From: Holdemanella biformis DSM 3989
GTDB lineage: Bacteria; Bacillota_I; Bacilli_A; Erysipelotrichales; Erysipelotrichaceae
Assembly (NCBI RefSeq): GCF_000156655.1
Contig: NZ_DS996842.1
Span: forward strand, 125,785-177,214
Length of the DNA: 51,430 nucleotides
Direction of reading: 5' to 3'
Below the pieces are notes generated by a model. The model did no database searches. It was not told the DNA's origin and was given only the letters and a program-made list of their open reading frames with translations. Below are positions 7,810 through 16,126 of the stretch, piece after piece (positions within the stretch are counted from its first letter, which is position 1; every line of letters begins with the position of its first letter). Made by a program: the position numbers and the translations under genes.

Positions 7810-9361
7810 ATGTCAAAAGTAATGTCAGCCCAAGAAGCTATCAGTTTGATCAAAGATGGCGACAAAATTGGTGTAGGTGGATTTATTGGAATGGGTCACC
7901 CTCAAGAACTTAGTGTTGCCATTGAAAATAGTTTCTTAGAAACAGGACATCCTAGAGATTTAACCGTTATGTTCTCTGCTGGTGTAGGAGATGGTACACC
8001 AGATTTAGGATTGAACCATATGGGTCATGAAGGATTGTTAAAAAGAATCATTGGTGGACACTGGGGATTGATTCCTACTTTCCAAAAATTAGTTTTTGAA
8101 AACAAAGTTGAAGGCTATAATTTACCTTTAGGAACAATCAGTTTGATGTTCCGTGAAATTGCAGGACACCGTCCAGGTGTAATCACAAAAATTGGTTTGA
8201 AAACATTTATCGACCCTCGTCTAGAAGGTGCGAAAATGAATGAACGCACTAAAGAAGATTTAGTTGAATTGATCAATATGGATGGAGAAGAATGGTTACG
8301 TTATAAATCATTCCCATTAGATATTGCATTGATTCGTGGTACATATGCGGATGAAGATGGAAACTGCTCAATGTGTAAAGAAGCAGCCACTCTAGATTCA
8401 ATCAGTATTGCGCAAGCTAGTTAAAAACAGTGGTGGTAAAGTTATTCTACAGGTTGAAAAAATTGTAGAACGAGGATCATTAAAACCAATGGATGTTAAG
8501 ATTCCAGGAATTTATGTGGATGCGATCGTTGTTGCACAACCTGAAAACCATTGGCAAACGTATTCAGATCCATACAACCCATCATTCTGTGGTGAAATTC
8601 GTGTACCCGTTGATTCAATTGAACCAATGCCATTAAATGCACGTAAAGTTGTTTGTCGTCGTGCTGCAATGGAATTGGATCCAACGGCTGTTATCAACTT
8701 AGGAATTGGTATGCCAGAAGGTATCGCAAATGTTGCCAATGAAGAAGGACTTCCAGGACTTAAAATGACAGTTGAAGCTGGAGGAATCGGTGGTGTTCCA
8801 ATGAATGGTACTGCCTTTGGTGCTTGTACAAACCCAGATGCAATCATTGATCAAACATATCAGTTTGACTTCTATGATGGTGGTGGATTAGACCAAGCTT
8901 TCTTAGGACTTGCAGAATGTGATCAAAAAGGTGATATCAACGTTTCTCGTTTTGGACCAAAAATTGCAGGATGTGGTGGATTTATTAATATCACACAAAC
9001 TTCACCGGTCGTTGTTTATTGTGGAACATTTACAGCTAAAGGTTTAAAAGAAACAGTTGGAAATGGTAAATTGACAATTGATCAAGAAGGTCAAATCAAG
9101 AAATTTAAAAATCACATTGAACAAGTTACTTTCTCAGCTGATTATGCGAATGAAACAGGTCAAAAAGTCTTATATATTACTGAGCGTGCTGTATTTAAGT
9201 TAATTGATGGAAAATTAACATTGATTGAAATCGCTCCAGGTGTAGATTTACAAAAAGATGTATTAGATCAAATGGAATTCAAACCATATATTGCTGAAGA
9301 CTTAAAACTTATGGATGCACGTCTATTTACAGACGAAGTTATGGGATTAAAAGAAGAATAA
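7810..9361 (+). pseudogene. pct: Propionate/butyrate CoA-transferase (Pct/YdiF type), frameshifted
   Basis: Two overlapping frames (7810-8424 and roughly 8405-9361) together encode one family I CoA-transferase of about 516 residues, the normal Pct/YdiF length. The first part ends with a stop after ISIAQAS; the second resumes with VKNSGGKVILQVE. Both halves align end to end with the Clostridium propionicum enzyme from memory. Dropping the single A at about 8419 (GCT-A-GTT) restores one frame. The catalytic glutamate is in TVEAGGIGGVP (codon 8774-8776), and the C-terminal half is intact. The enzyme would transfer CoA from butyryl-CoA to acetate, completing butyrate synthesis. The shift is either a sequencing error or a real recent mutation, because no other decay is visible. 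Confidence 0.85.
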
Positions 9362-9366
9362 ATCAT

Positions 9367-9391
9367 AAAACAGGTCAAAGGACCTGTTTTT
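9367..9391 (+). terminator. Terminator of the butyrate operon
   Basis: A perfect 10-bp stem (9367-9376 with 9381-9390) with an AAAG loop begins 5 bases after the CoA-transferase stop and runs into a short T tract. Confidence 0.85.
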
Positions 9392-9392
9392 G

Positions 9393-9401
9393 TGTTACAA
9401 T
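9393..9401 (+). promoter_or_regulatory. Extended -10 of the threonine aldolase gene
   Basis: TGTTACAAT, an extended -10 with one mismatch, lies directly behind the operon terminator and 21 bases before the next ATG. No good -35 is visible. Confidence 0.4.
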
Positions 9402-9422
9402 GATTTTGGGAGTTGATAAAAA

Positions 9423-10457
9423 ATGTTATTTTTTAGAAATGATTATGGCCAAGGCTGTATTCCAGAAATTATGGAATATATGAATACGACAAATGGTCAT
9501 TCTTTTACTGGATATGGTATGGATGAAATTTGCCAACGTGCAAAGGAAGCTATAAAAAAACATATTCCGGATTACGATGTGGACGTTCACTTTATTGTAG
9601 GTGGAACCATCACGAATCAAACAATCATCAAAGCATGTTTAAAACCTTTTGAAGCTGTCATCAGTTGTGATACAGGACATATTGCGACGCATGAAACAGG
9701 TGCGATTGAAGCGACTGGACATAAAGTGATTCCTGTCAATAACTATGCTGGAAAAATCAATCCGAGTGATATTCGTAAAGTGTTTGATACACATATGCTT
9801 TCGTATGAACATATGGTTTATCCAAAAATGGTTTATATTTCAAATGCCACAGAATATGGAACCGTATATACATTTGAGGAATTAAAAGAAATTCGTGCTG
9901 TTTGTGATGAATTAGGTCTATACTTAATGATGGATGGGGCAAGACTTGGTGTTGCTTTATCGACAGTGGATTATACATTAAATGATTTAGCCAATCTTTG
10001 TGATGTATTCTATATTGGTGGTACGAAAAATGGTGCTCTACTAGGAGAGGCCGTTGTCATCTCAAATCCTGAATTAAAACCATATTTCCGCTTTGTGATG
10101 AAACAAAATGGAGCTATGCTTGCCAAAGGATGGTTGCTTGGAATTCAATTTTTAGGATTATTTGAACATGATGCTTTCTTTGATTATGCAAAACATTCAG
10201 TCGCATTGGCTCAAAAGATTCAATCTAGACTTCAAGATTTAGGCTATGCTTTATTTATGAAGAGTGATACAAATCAGATTTTTGTCAATGTCACAAAAGA
10301 ACAATACCAATTCTTAAGTGAAAATATTGATTTTGAAATCTGGGAAAAATGTGACGATCATTATGTCATTCGTTTTGTGACTAGTTTTCATACAACGGAA
10401 GATGAAGTTAATGCTTTATTCACTTACTTATCAGAAGCTAGCGTAAAAAAAGAATAG
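9423..10457 (+). CDS. ltaE: Low-specificity L-threonine aldolase family protein
   Basis: This is a 344-residue pyridoxal-phosphate enzyme of the beta-eliminating lyase/threonine aldolase family, which splits L-threonine or L-allo-threonine into glycine and acetaldehyde. Visible features are the N-terminal FRNDYGQGCIPEI, His90 in HIATHETGA that stacks on the cofactor, Asp171 in MMDGAR, and the Schiff-base Lys202 in YIGGTKNGAL. GGGAG lies 10 bases before the ATG. It stands alone between the butyrate operon and a convergent minus-strand operon, only 2 bases from the end of the latter. A related aldolase acting on other beta-hydroxy amino acids cannot be excluded. Confidence 0.88.
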   Translation: MLFFRNDYGQGCIPEIMEYMNTTNGHSFTGYGMDEICQRAKEAIKKHIPDYDVDVHFIVGGTITNQTIIKACLKPFEAVISCDTGHIATHETGAIEATGHKVIPVNNYAGKINPSDIRKVFDTHMLSYEHMVYPKMVYISNATEYGTVYTFEELKEIRAVCDELGLYLMMDGARLGVALSTVDYTLNDLANLCDVFYIGGTKNGALLGEAVVISNPELKPYFRFVMKQNGAMLAKGWLLGIQFLGLFEHDAFFDYAKHSVALAQKIQSRLQDLGYALFMKSDTNQIFVNVTKEQYQFLSENIDFEIWEKCDDHYVIRFVTSFHTTEDEVNALFTYLSEASVKKE

Positions 10458-10466
10458 TATCATTCT
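10445..10466 (-). terminator. Weak terminator of the phosphoesterase operon
   Basis: On the minus strand AGAAT (10466-10462) pairs with ATTCT (10455-10451) across a 6-base loop and is followed by a run of seven U. The stem is short and lies inside the end of the convergent aldolase gene. Confidence 0.35.
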
Positions 10467-11533
10467 AGGTTTGAACGATAGGTCCAGCCTAGTATACCAT
10501 TCTTTTTGATTTGAACTTTATCTTGATAGGCGAATACCTCTTTTACGGTATCGCCTTTTTTTAATGGAATCTCATAATTTGTATAATCATAAGCTTTCAT
10601 ATCATTTGTCACGAATTCATTTTCAACCCAGAAAGTACGATTATTGTAAGGACAATATACTTTCGATTGTATCGAATTTCGTTCAAGAATTTGAATATTA
10701 CCATGATTAAAAGTTATGAAGAAGGGAATTTGTGTATGATAATCTACATTTTGAATGACTTTTCTTTCTTTAAGAAAATCACATCGTTCAACTTTAACAA
10801 TATTCTTTTCAAATATAAGAGCATTTAATTGACCGCCAAATTTAACCATGTTTCCACCATCAATACTATAAATGTTATGTTTTACATCATAAATGGGATC
10901 AAAAGAGGCAATATGACTACAATATTCTGTCACCGGCATATGTCCAACAATGATATTCTTTTTGAATACTTGATTTGATTCTAAAAAGAAGGCATGGGTC
11001 ATGACATGTTTAAAATCCGTTCCATAATTTTCATTGCTTTCAATACCTGCATGTACATAAATATGCGCATCATCTTCTAATACATGGGGTAAATCGTTTA
11101 AGAAACAAAGTTCATCTAAATAATGTTTGCGTAAGATTTGACAAATTTGGGACATATTACTATTTTCGTTGATTTCAATATTTAGACTTTTAGCCATTTC
11201 ATGAATCAAACTTGCAGTTCTAAATCCAAGAACATGCTTTAAAAAATCCAAACGATAGGAGTAAAGAACATTTTTCGCAATAAAATCACAATTACCCATG
11301 ATACAATGTACATCTTCCGTTTGAACTTGATGCATAATGTAATGAAGAGTATCTAGATTTCTTTTTCCTTTTTCAACTAAATCACCTAAAAGAATCAAAC
11401 AATCTATACCCGGTTTATAATCAATCTTGTGTAAGAGCGCTTGATATAGATCTAAATTACCATGAATATCACTAATCACAATCTTTCGCTCGGCTTTTGT
11501 TTTAAGTTTTTGAATTACTACATTCCGGTTCAT
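10460..11533 (-). CDS. Metallophosphoesterase with C-terminal SH3-like domain
   Basis: The N-terminal part is a calcineurin-like, PPP-type phosphoesterase: SDIHGN (Asp22, His24), GDLVEKGKRN (Asp51), GNCD (Asn81), a HAG motif and GHMPV further on. These residues bind the two metals and the phosphate. After about residue 300 comes a small bacterial SH3-like segment ending in KNGILGWTYRSNLE, which usually binds cell-wall or protein ligands. No signal peptide is seen, so the protein is probably cytoplasmic. The gene is last in a four-gene minus-strand operon and overlaps the esterase gene by 4 bases, so it is translationally coupled. The substrate is unknown; protein phosphate or dinucleoside polyphosphate would fit the GDxxxKG pattern. 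Confidence 0.8.
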   Translation of the reverse strand: MNRNVVIQKLKTKAERKIVISDIHGNLDLYQALLHKIDYKPGIDCLILLGDLVEKGKRNLDTLHYIMHQVQTEDVHCIMGNCDFIAKNVLYSYRLDFLKHVLGFRTASLIHEMAKSLNIEINENSNMSQICQILRKHYLDELCFLNDLPHVLEDDAHIYVHAGIESNENYGTDFKHVMTHAFFLESNQVFKKNIIVGHMPVTEYCSHIASFDPIYDVKHNIYSIDGGNMVKFGGQLNALIFEKNIVKVERCDFLKERKVIQNVDYHTQIPFFITFNHGNIQILERNSIQSKVYCPYNNRTFWVENEFVTNDMKAYDYTNYEIPLKKGDTVKEVFAYQDKVQIKKNGILGWTYRSNLE

Positions 11534-12285
11534 TGTACTAAAAACGGAAGGAATGTATCACATTCTTTTTCCCAGTCTTCCTCACAATGTCTTCCTTCTG
11601 GAATCACATTATATAAGACTTTGACTCCTTTTTTTGATAGAGAATTACCAATTTCAGTACAAGCCTTAGTTTGCCAGACAAATTCATGCATTAAGCTTGC
11701 TTCATTTGAACCCCAAGATAAATAGATTGAAGTATTTTTTTGAATGTTTTTATGATGAATATCTTTCAAAATTGCATCTATACTCTCTAAGACATAAGGG
11801 GATATCACAATGGCTTTTGAATAGATGTCGGAATAAGTATAGGCTGCATATAAGGCCATTAGACCTCCGCAACTACTTCCACCGATAAATGTATTTTTTC
11901 TTGTCTTTTTGGTTCTGTAATTTTGATCAATATAAGGTTTTAATTCATTCACAAAAAAGTCCATTGTAGCATCACCTAAACCTTCAAATGATCCGTATTC
12001 AGGATCATAGAAAGGATAGGGTGCATATTCTTTTAAACGATTGTTTCCGATATGGCTACATTCTTGTCCAACGACAATTAAATCTAAATTGAGCTTTTCA
12101 ATATGCTCTTGAATATGAATGGCCTTACCATATGTGGCATAGGCATCTAAAAAGATATTATGACCATCAAACGCATATAAAACAGGATATTGTTTATTGC
12201 TTGTATCATAATCTTCAGGTAAATAAATAAAGATTTTTCGCTTTTCATTTAATTTCGACATGAAAAGTTCTTTTTCAACTATCAT
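11530..12285 (-). CDS. Esterase, alpha/beta-hydrolase fold (enterochelin esterase-like)
   Basis: This is a 251-residue alpha/beta hydrolase of the esterase D/Fes type. The order is a beta-rich N-terminus (KIFIYLPEDYD), the family signature YPVLYAFDGHNIF (33-45), the nucleophile Ser138 in GSSCGG and a candidate catalytic His233 in EGRHCEEDW. No signal peptide is visible. The ATG at 12285 overlaps the stop of the upstream ATP-grasp gene (ATGA) and has AAAGGAT in front. Coupling to an ATP-grasp ligase suggests it hydrolyses an ester or amide made by, or competing with, that enzyme; this is inference. The substrate cannot be read from the sequence. Confidence 0.8.
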   Translation of the reverse strand: MIVEKELFMSKLNEKRKIFIYLPEDYDTSNKQYPVLYAFDGHNIFLDAYATYGKAIHIQEHIEKLNLDLIVVGQECSHIGNNRLKEYAPYPFYDPEYGSFEGLGDATMDFFVNELKPYIDQNYRTKKTRKNTFIGGSSCGGLMALYAAYTYSDIYSKAIVISPYVLESIDAILKDIHHKNIQKNTSIYLSWGSNEASLMHEFVWQTKACTEIGNSLSKKGVKVLYNVIPEGRHCEEDWEKECDTFLPFLVQ

Positions 12286-13478
12286 AATCGATCCTTTCTT
12301 TTTAAGGCAACCTTGAAGAACTCATCTCGTCTTGAAGGACTTGTAAATTTGGCAACAATCGCAACATCACCCATGGCAGCCGCAATGGCTTCTGGAAGAT
12401 ATAAGATATCAATTAATTCTTCTTTAAACATGTCTTGAATTTCTTTCACTGTATAACGATATTTGATAGAATTCCTTCTGCCCACAAAACCTGCAGAATA
12501 TCTTCTAAGTTTTGAATAAGATGCTTGTTGTTTTAAGATCACTTCAGCCCATAAACGGTATACATCGAGTTCACCTGCATAATTCATCAAATCAGGACAG
12601 AATCCTCCTGGAGGTCTGAAGTTTACTTCTAGACCAAAGATACGGCCTTTTTCACCTAATCCTTGTACATCATGATTCAATCGGAAGAATTCGCAATGAA
12701 AGAAACGATTCTTGATTTTAAAAGCATGAATTGTTCTTTGAACAATATCACGACATTCATCGCTGATTTCGAGTGTTGTGAAGCATCCAATACTTTGTTG
12801 ATAAAGCACAGAATCCATGCAGTTACCAACATATTCTAAACTATTTAAATAACGAATATCTTCGTTTTCATCGCAAATCCCATCTAATGTAAAAACATCT
12901 CCATCAATATATTGTTCTAAAATCATAACATGATCTTTTGTCTGCATATAAACAGATTCTAATTGTTCGGCATTCATGATTTTATAAGTCATACTTGCAC
13001 CTACACCATGATCTGGCTTCATAACAAGTGGATATCCAACTTTATTAGCGAAATCTAAGCCATCCTGAAGTGTATGTAATACTTTATAATCAGCTACTGG
13101 GACGTTGGCTTCTTTATAATATTTTTTCATTTGTGACTTCGATTGAAGCTCTTCGATTCTTTCTAATGAAAAACCTGTTTTTACATTAAAATCATCACGA
13201 AGACGTGCATCTAAATCAAGCCAAGCTTCATTATTGGATTCAATCCAGTCGATTTTTCCATATTTAAATGTAAAATAGCCACATGCCTTAATCATTTCAT
13301 CATAGTCATGGAAGCTTTTCACAACATAGATTTCATCACAATACTCTTTTAATTCCTGTTTTAATTGGTTGTATGGAGTATCTACGATAGCCAATACTTT
13401 AGCCCCATTTTCTTTTAACCCCCTACAAAACATCCAGTAACTTTCTGGATAGTTTGGTGAAATCACCACAAAATTCAT
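12282..13478 (-). CDS. ATP-grasp domain ligase of unknown substrate
   Basis: This is a 398-residue ATP-grasp protein. The N-terminal pre-ATP-grasp Rossmann-like domain (VVISPNYPESYWMFCRGLKENGAKVLAI) is followed from about residue 110 by the ATP-binding core: GYPLVMKPDHGVGASMTYKI, ILEQYIDGDVFTLDGIC, and the metal-binding end FGLEVNFRPPGG. Such enzymes activate a carboxylate as acyl phosphate and join it to an amine or thiol. The closest broad group is the carbamoyl-phosphate-synthase/amino-acid-ligase type. The gene lies 4 bases after the Nudix gene and overlaps the esterase by 4 bases. The joint conservation points to a pathway, but I do not recognise the product. Confidence 0.8.
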   Translation of the reverse strand: MNFVVISPNYPESYWMFCRGLKENGAKVLAIVDTPYNQLKQELKEYCDEIYVVKSFHDYDEMIKACGYFTFKYGKIDWIESNNEAWLDLDARLRDDFNVKTGFSLERIEELQSKSQMKKYYKEANVPVADYKVLHTLQDGLDFANKVGYPLVMKPDHGVGASMTYKIMNAEQLESVYMQTKDHVMILEQYIDGDVFTLDGICDENEDIRYLNSLEYVGNCMDSVLYQQSIGCFTTLEISDECRDIVQRTIHAFKIKNRFFHCEFFRLNHDVQGLGEKGRIFGLEVNFRPPGGFCPDLMNYAGELDVYRLWAEVILKQQASYSKLRRYSAGFVGRRNSIKYRYTVKEIQDMFKEELIDILYLPEAIAAAMGDVAIVAKFTSPSRRDEFFKVALKRKDRL

Positions 13479-13482
13479 AATC

Positions 13483-13995
13483 TTATTTCCTTTCTGCCAT
13501 CATTTGACTAATCGCAATGACAGTCTTTCCATCATCAATTTTTCCATTTCTTGTATATTCATAAGCCGTTTCTAAATCCAACCATAGAGTATCGATTTCC
13601 TCATCTTCATCTAAAGAAAGTTTAACATCTGCCATTCTTGGATGGATGGCTTTATAGATCCAAATTCTTTCATCACAAAAGCCTGGTGTTGATACAAAAC
13701 TTAATAAGAGTTCTAATTTATCACAGGCCATGCCTGTTTCTTCGTTTAGTTCACGAAGTCCGCATTCCATGGGATCTTCACCATATTCGAGTTTACCTGC
13801 AGGAATTTCAAGTGTTTCTTTACCAATTGCCGGACGCTCTTGTCGTACAAGTAAGATCTTGCCATCGATGATACAAATGACACCCACACCTCCTGGATGA
13901 CGAATGATGTCTCGTTTATACATTTTATCTTTGATTTTTACATCCTTTTGAACTAAATCAAAGATAATACCTTTATAGATCAATTTTTCTTCCAT
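13483..13995 (-). CDS. Nudix hydrolase (ADP-ribose pyrophosphatase-like)
   Basis: This 170-residue protein has a complete Nudix box, GKLEYGEDPMECGLRE followed by LNEETGM, which fits G-x5-E-x7-REU-x-EE-x-G-U and binds the catalytic magnesium ions. The surrounding pattern (IIRHPGGVGVICIIDG, LVRQERPAIGKETLEIPAG) is typical of the ADP-ribose/sugar-nucleotide pyrophosphatase subgroup. The frame is open to 14037, but the ATG at 13995 is preferred because AAAAGAGGT lies 5 bases upstream and the extra 14 residues would overlap the promoter. It is the first gene of the operon with the ATP-grasp, esterase and phosphoesterase genes. Confidence 0.88.
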   Translation of the reverse strand: MEEKLIYKGIIFDLVQKDVKIKDKMYKRDIIRHPGGVGVICIIDGKILLVRQERPAIGKETLEIPAGKLEYGEDPMECGLRELNEETGMACDKLELLLSFVSTPGFCDERIWIYKAIHPRMADVKLSLDEDEEIDTLWLDLETAYEYTRNGKIDDGKTVIAISQMMAERK

Positions 13996-14017
13996 ACAAT
14001 ACCTCTTTTTCGTTAAG

Positions 14018-14026
14018 ATTATAGCA
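14018..14026 (-). promoter_or_regulatory. Extended -10 promoter of the Nudix operon
   Basis: The minus strand reads TGCTATAAT, a perfect extended -10, between the amidase terminator and the Nudix start. The -35 position falls in the terminator hairpin and shows no match. Confidence 0.55.
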
Positions 14027-14027
14027 C

Positions 14028-14050
14028 AAAAAAACACTCCTAAGAGTGTT
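14028..14050 (-). terminator. Terminator of the amidase gene
   Basis: AACACTC (14033-14039) pairs with GAGTGTT (14044-14050) around CTAA. The stem includes the last bases of the stop codon and is followed by a U-run on the minus strand. Confidence 0.7.
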
Positions 14051-14753
14051 AATTGATTTTAGCTAAAAAGCTTTCCGTAATCGCATCCGCTATTTTTTGT
14101 TGGAAAGTTTCATCCACTAATTTTGTATAGTCATCACTATTACTTAAATATCCAAGTTCTAAAAGGATAGCCGGAATTTGACTATCATATAAAATAGGGA
14201 AGTTTTCATAATGGTCGGAATCAATACCTTCAAATTGCGATAGGTTGATTGCGTTCATTGTATTGGATAGGTTTTTAGCCAATTGAATCATCTTATCGTT
14301 GGGCTGTGTGAAAATAGAATATCCCTTTGATAAAGAATCTGAACTTGAATTCATTTGAATCGAAATTAAATAATTTGCCTTTTGGGAGTTAATAGAAGTG
14401 ATTCTTTCTTCTGTAGAAAGTGTGGAATCATCACTTCTTGTATAAACTACATTGTAGCCAACACTCGAAAGAGATTCCCCAATCTTTTTGGCTATAACCA
14501 AATTTAGATCTTTTTCACTGGTATGCCCATCGCTAGTATATCCACTATCACTTCCTCCATGACTTGCATCAATACAAATGATTGCTTTTGATTTACAACG
14601 CGAATTTGAAACCGTATCATTGGTAATAATGGTCGATTCTGTTTGTTCGGGAACATCGATTTTTGATTTTTCTTTGATTTGTTTATTAAGATTTGGCTGG
14701 ATGACCATCGCCAAAAATAGTGCAAAAACTAAAAAGAGAATGGCTCTACGCAT
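14049..14753 (-). CDS. N-acetylmuramoyl-L-alanine amidase (CwlD-like) with altered zinc site
   Basis: This is a 234-residue amidase_3 family protein that would cleave the bond between MurNAc and L-alanine in peptidoglycan. Residues 1-20 form a signal anchor (RRAILFLVFALFLAMVIQP), so the enzyme acts outside the membrane. The family's zinc ligands are His65 (DASHGG), Glu80 (TSEKDLN) and a histidine in the S-I-H-x-N motif. Here that last position is Gln133 (ISIQMNSS, codon CAA). The catalytic Glu199 in LELGYLSN is present. Loss of a ligand would be expected to weaken or abolish activity unless another residue compensates. AGGAGGT precedes the ATG. The gene diverges from scpA. Confidence 0.85.
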   Translation of the reverse strand: MRRAILFLVFALFLAMVIQPNLNKQIKEKSKIDVPEQTESTIITNDTVSNSRCKSKAIICIDASHGGSDSGYTSDGHTSEKDLNLVIAKKIGESLSSVGYNVVYTRSDDSTLSTEERITSINSQKANYLISIQMNSSSDSLSKGYSIFTQPNDKMIQLAKNLSNTMNAINLSQFEGIDSDHYENFPILYDSQIPAILLELGYLSNSDDYTKLVDETFQQKIADAITESFLAKIN

Positions 14754-14815
14754 GACTAACCTCCTGTTTTCTTATTTTAACATTAGTCGTAAAGGATGAA
14801 AAGCTTTTTAAAATT

Positions 14816-14824
14816 TGTTATAAT
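14816..14824 (+). promoter_or_regulatory. Extended -10 promoter of scpAB
   Basis: TGTTATAAT lies upstream of scpA. Transcription would start near 14831, so the scpA leader is either very short or absent. No convincing -35 is seen. Confidence 0.55.
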
Positions 14825-14843
14825 GAGTACCATGGGTGATAGT

Positions 14844-15575
14844 ATGGATTTTTTAATAACATTAGATCAGTTTGAAGGTCCTTTGGATTTGATGCTGCAT
14901 TTAATCAAAGAAAATAAATTAGATCTTTTTGACTTGGATATGAATGTTTTAGCAACGCAATATATTGAATATATTCATGCCATGCAAAATATGCATTTGG
15001 AAGTGGCCAGTGAGTATTTATCGGAACTAGCTAGTCTTATCGCATATAAGTCGAAAAAACTTTTACCAAGAGAAACCGTTGAGGTTATAGAAGAATATGA
15101 AGAAGATCAACGTGATCAATTGGTAGCTCGTTTATTGGAATATCAAAGATATAAGGAAGTATGTCTTGCATTAAAAGATGGTTATGATCAAAGACAACTC
15201 CATTTTTCTCGTCCAGTTTCCAGCTTAGTCGAAGAATGGAAGATTCCCGTTGAAAGTGATACTTTAGAAAATCAATCTCCTTATGATTTAATGAAGGCTA
15301 TGCGCCATTGTATTGTACGTATGGAGCTTTTACAGCCTTATGAAACTAAGGTGACAATCAAAGAATTGTCTTTAGAAGAAAGAGCCATTCAAATCAAAGA
15401 AAGAATGAAGCATATAAATGGATCGATATCTTTTAAAGATCTTTGTAGCGATTGTACAAATTTACATATGGTGATCGTTACTTTTTTGTCGATACTTGAC
15501 TTAATACATGAAAAATGGATGACATATTCCATTGATGAAACCCAAATGATATGGGTCGCAAGAGAGGATTTGTAG
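14844..15575 (+). CDS. scpA: Segregation and condensation protein A
   Basis: ScpA is the kleisin subunit that bridges the SMC dimer together with ScpB and organises the chromosome. The protein (243 residues from this start) begins with the diagnostic MDFLITLDQFEGPLDLMLHLI and continues with LDMNVLATQYIEYI and LASLIAYKSKKLLPRE, as usual for the family. The C-terminal winged-helix part is present. The frame is open from 14796, but the -10 at 14819-14824 lies inside that extension. ATG 14844 with GGGTGAT in front is therefore chosen; ATG 14832, on the expected transcript start, is the alternative. scpB follows directly. Confidence 0.93.
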   Translation: MDFLITLDQFEGPLDLMLHLIKENKLDLFDLDMNVLATQYIEYIHAMQNMHLEVASEYLSELASLIAYKSKKLLPRETVEVIEEYEEDQRDQLVARLLEYQRYKEVCLALKDGYDQRQLHFSRPVSSLVEEWKIPVESDTLENQSPYDLMKAMRHCIVRMELLQPYETKVTIKELSLEERAIQIKERMKHINGSISFKDLCSDCTNLHMVIVTFLSILDLIHEKWMTYSIDETQMIWVAREDL

Positions 15576-15577
15576 AT

Positions 15578-16123
15578 ATGGATAATGCGAAGGCAATATT
15601 AGAAGGCTTACTCTTTTTAAGTGGTGAAGAAGGTTTAAGCATAGATCAAATGATACTTGGTCTTAAAAACTTAGAAATGGATGATATCCGCGTTTTACTA
15701 GATACACTAAAAGAAGAGTATAGCAGCAACAGTAGAGGGATTGAACTTGTAGAATATGCGAATCGATTTAAATTTGTCACAAAAGAATTTGTATATCCTT
15801 ATGGAAAACAATTATTTGAAGAATATAAACAACCCACACTATCACAAGCGGCTATGGAAACTTTGGCTATCATTGCCTATAAACAACCAATTACTCGTGT
15901 AGAAATCGAAGAGATTCGTGGCGTCAATTGTGAAATGATGTTAAAAAAATTAGTGGCGCGTGGCTTGATTGAAGCTAAAGATCGTTTGGATGCGATTGGC
16001 AAACCTTTATTATATCGTGTAACGGATGAATTTTTAGATGCTTTTCAGTTAGAGGATTTAAAAGAATTACCGGAATTACCACAAACAAAAAACAATAATG
16101 AAGAATTATTTGAAGGAGAATAG
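15578..16123 (+). CDS. scpB: Segregation and condensation protein B
   Basis: ScpB is the 181-residue winged-helix partner of ScpA in the SMC condensin complex. The conserved core AAMETLAIIAYKQPITRVEIEEIRGVN is complete from about residue 87 and is followed by GLIEAKDRLDAIGKPLLYRVTDEFL. The ATG at 15578 comes 2 bases after the scpA stop and has GAGAGGA in front, which rules out the longer frame from 15551. The tail is acidic and ends next to the rluB start. The scpA-scpB-rluB order is common in Firmicutes. Confidence 0.93.
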   Translation: MDNAKAILEGLLFLSGEEGLSIDQMILGLKNLEMDDIRVLLDTLKEEYSSNSRGIELVEYANRFKFVTKEFVYPYGKQLFEEYKQPTLSQAAMETLAIIAYKQPITRVEIEEIRGVNCEMMLKKLVARGLIEAKDRLDAIGKPLLYRVTDEFLDAFQLEDLKELPELPQTKNNNEELFEGE

Positions 16124-16126
16124 AAA

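Noticed and set aside
8405-8424. Programmed +1 frameshift in the CoA transferase as the main explanation
   Set aside because: The site does not resemble the known CUU-UGA release-factor type, and recN and dinB carry similar one-base shifts, so error or mutation is more likely.
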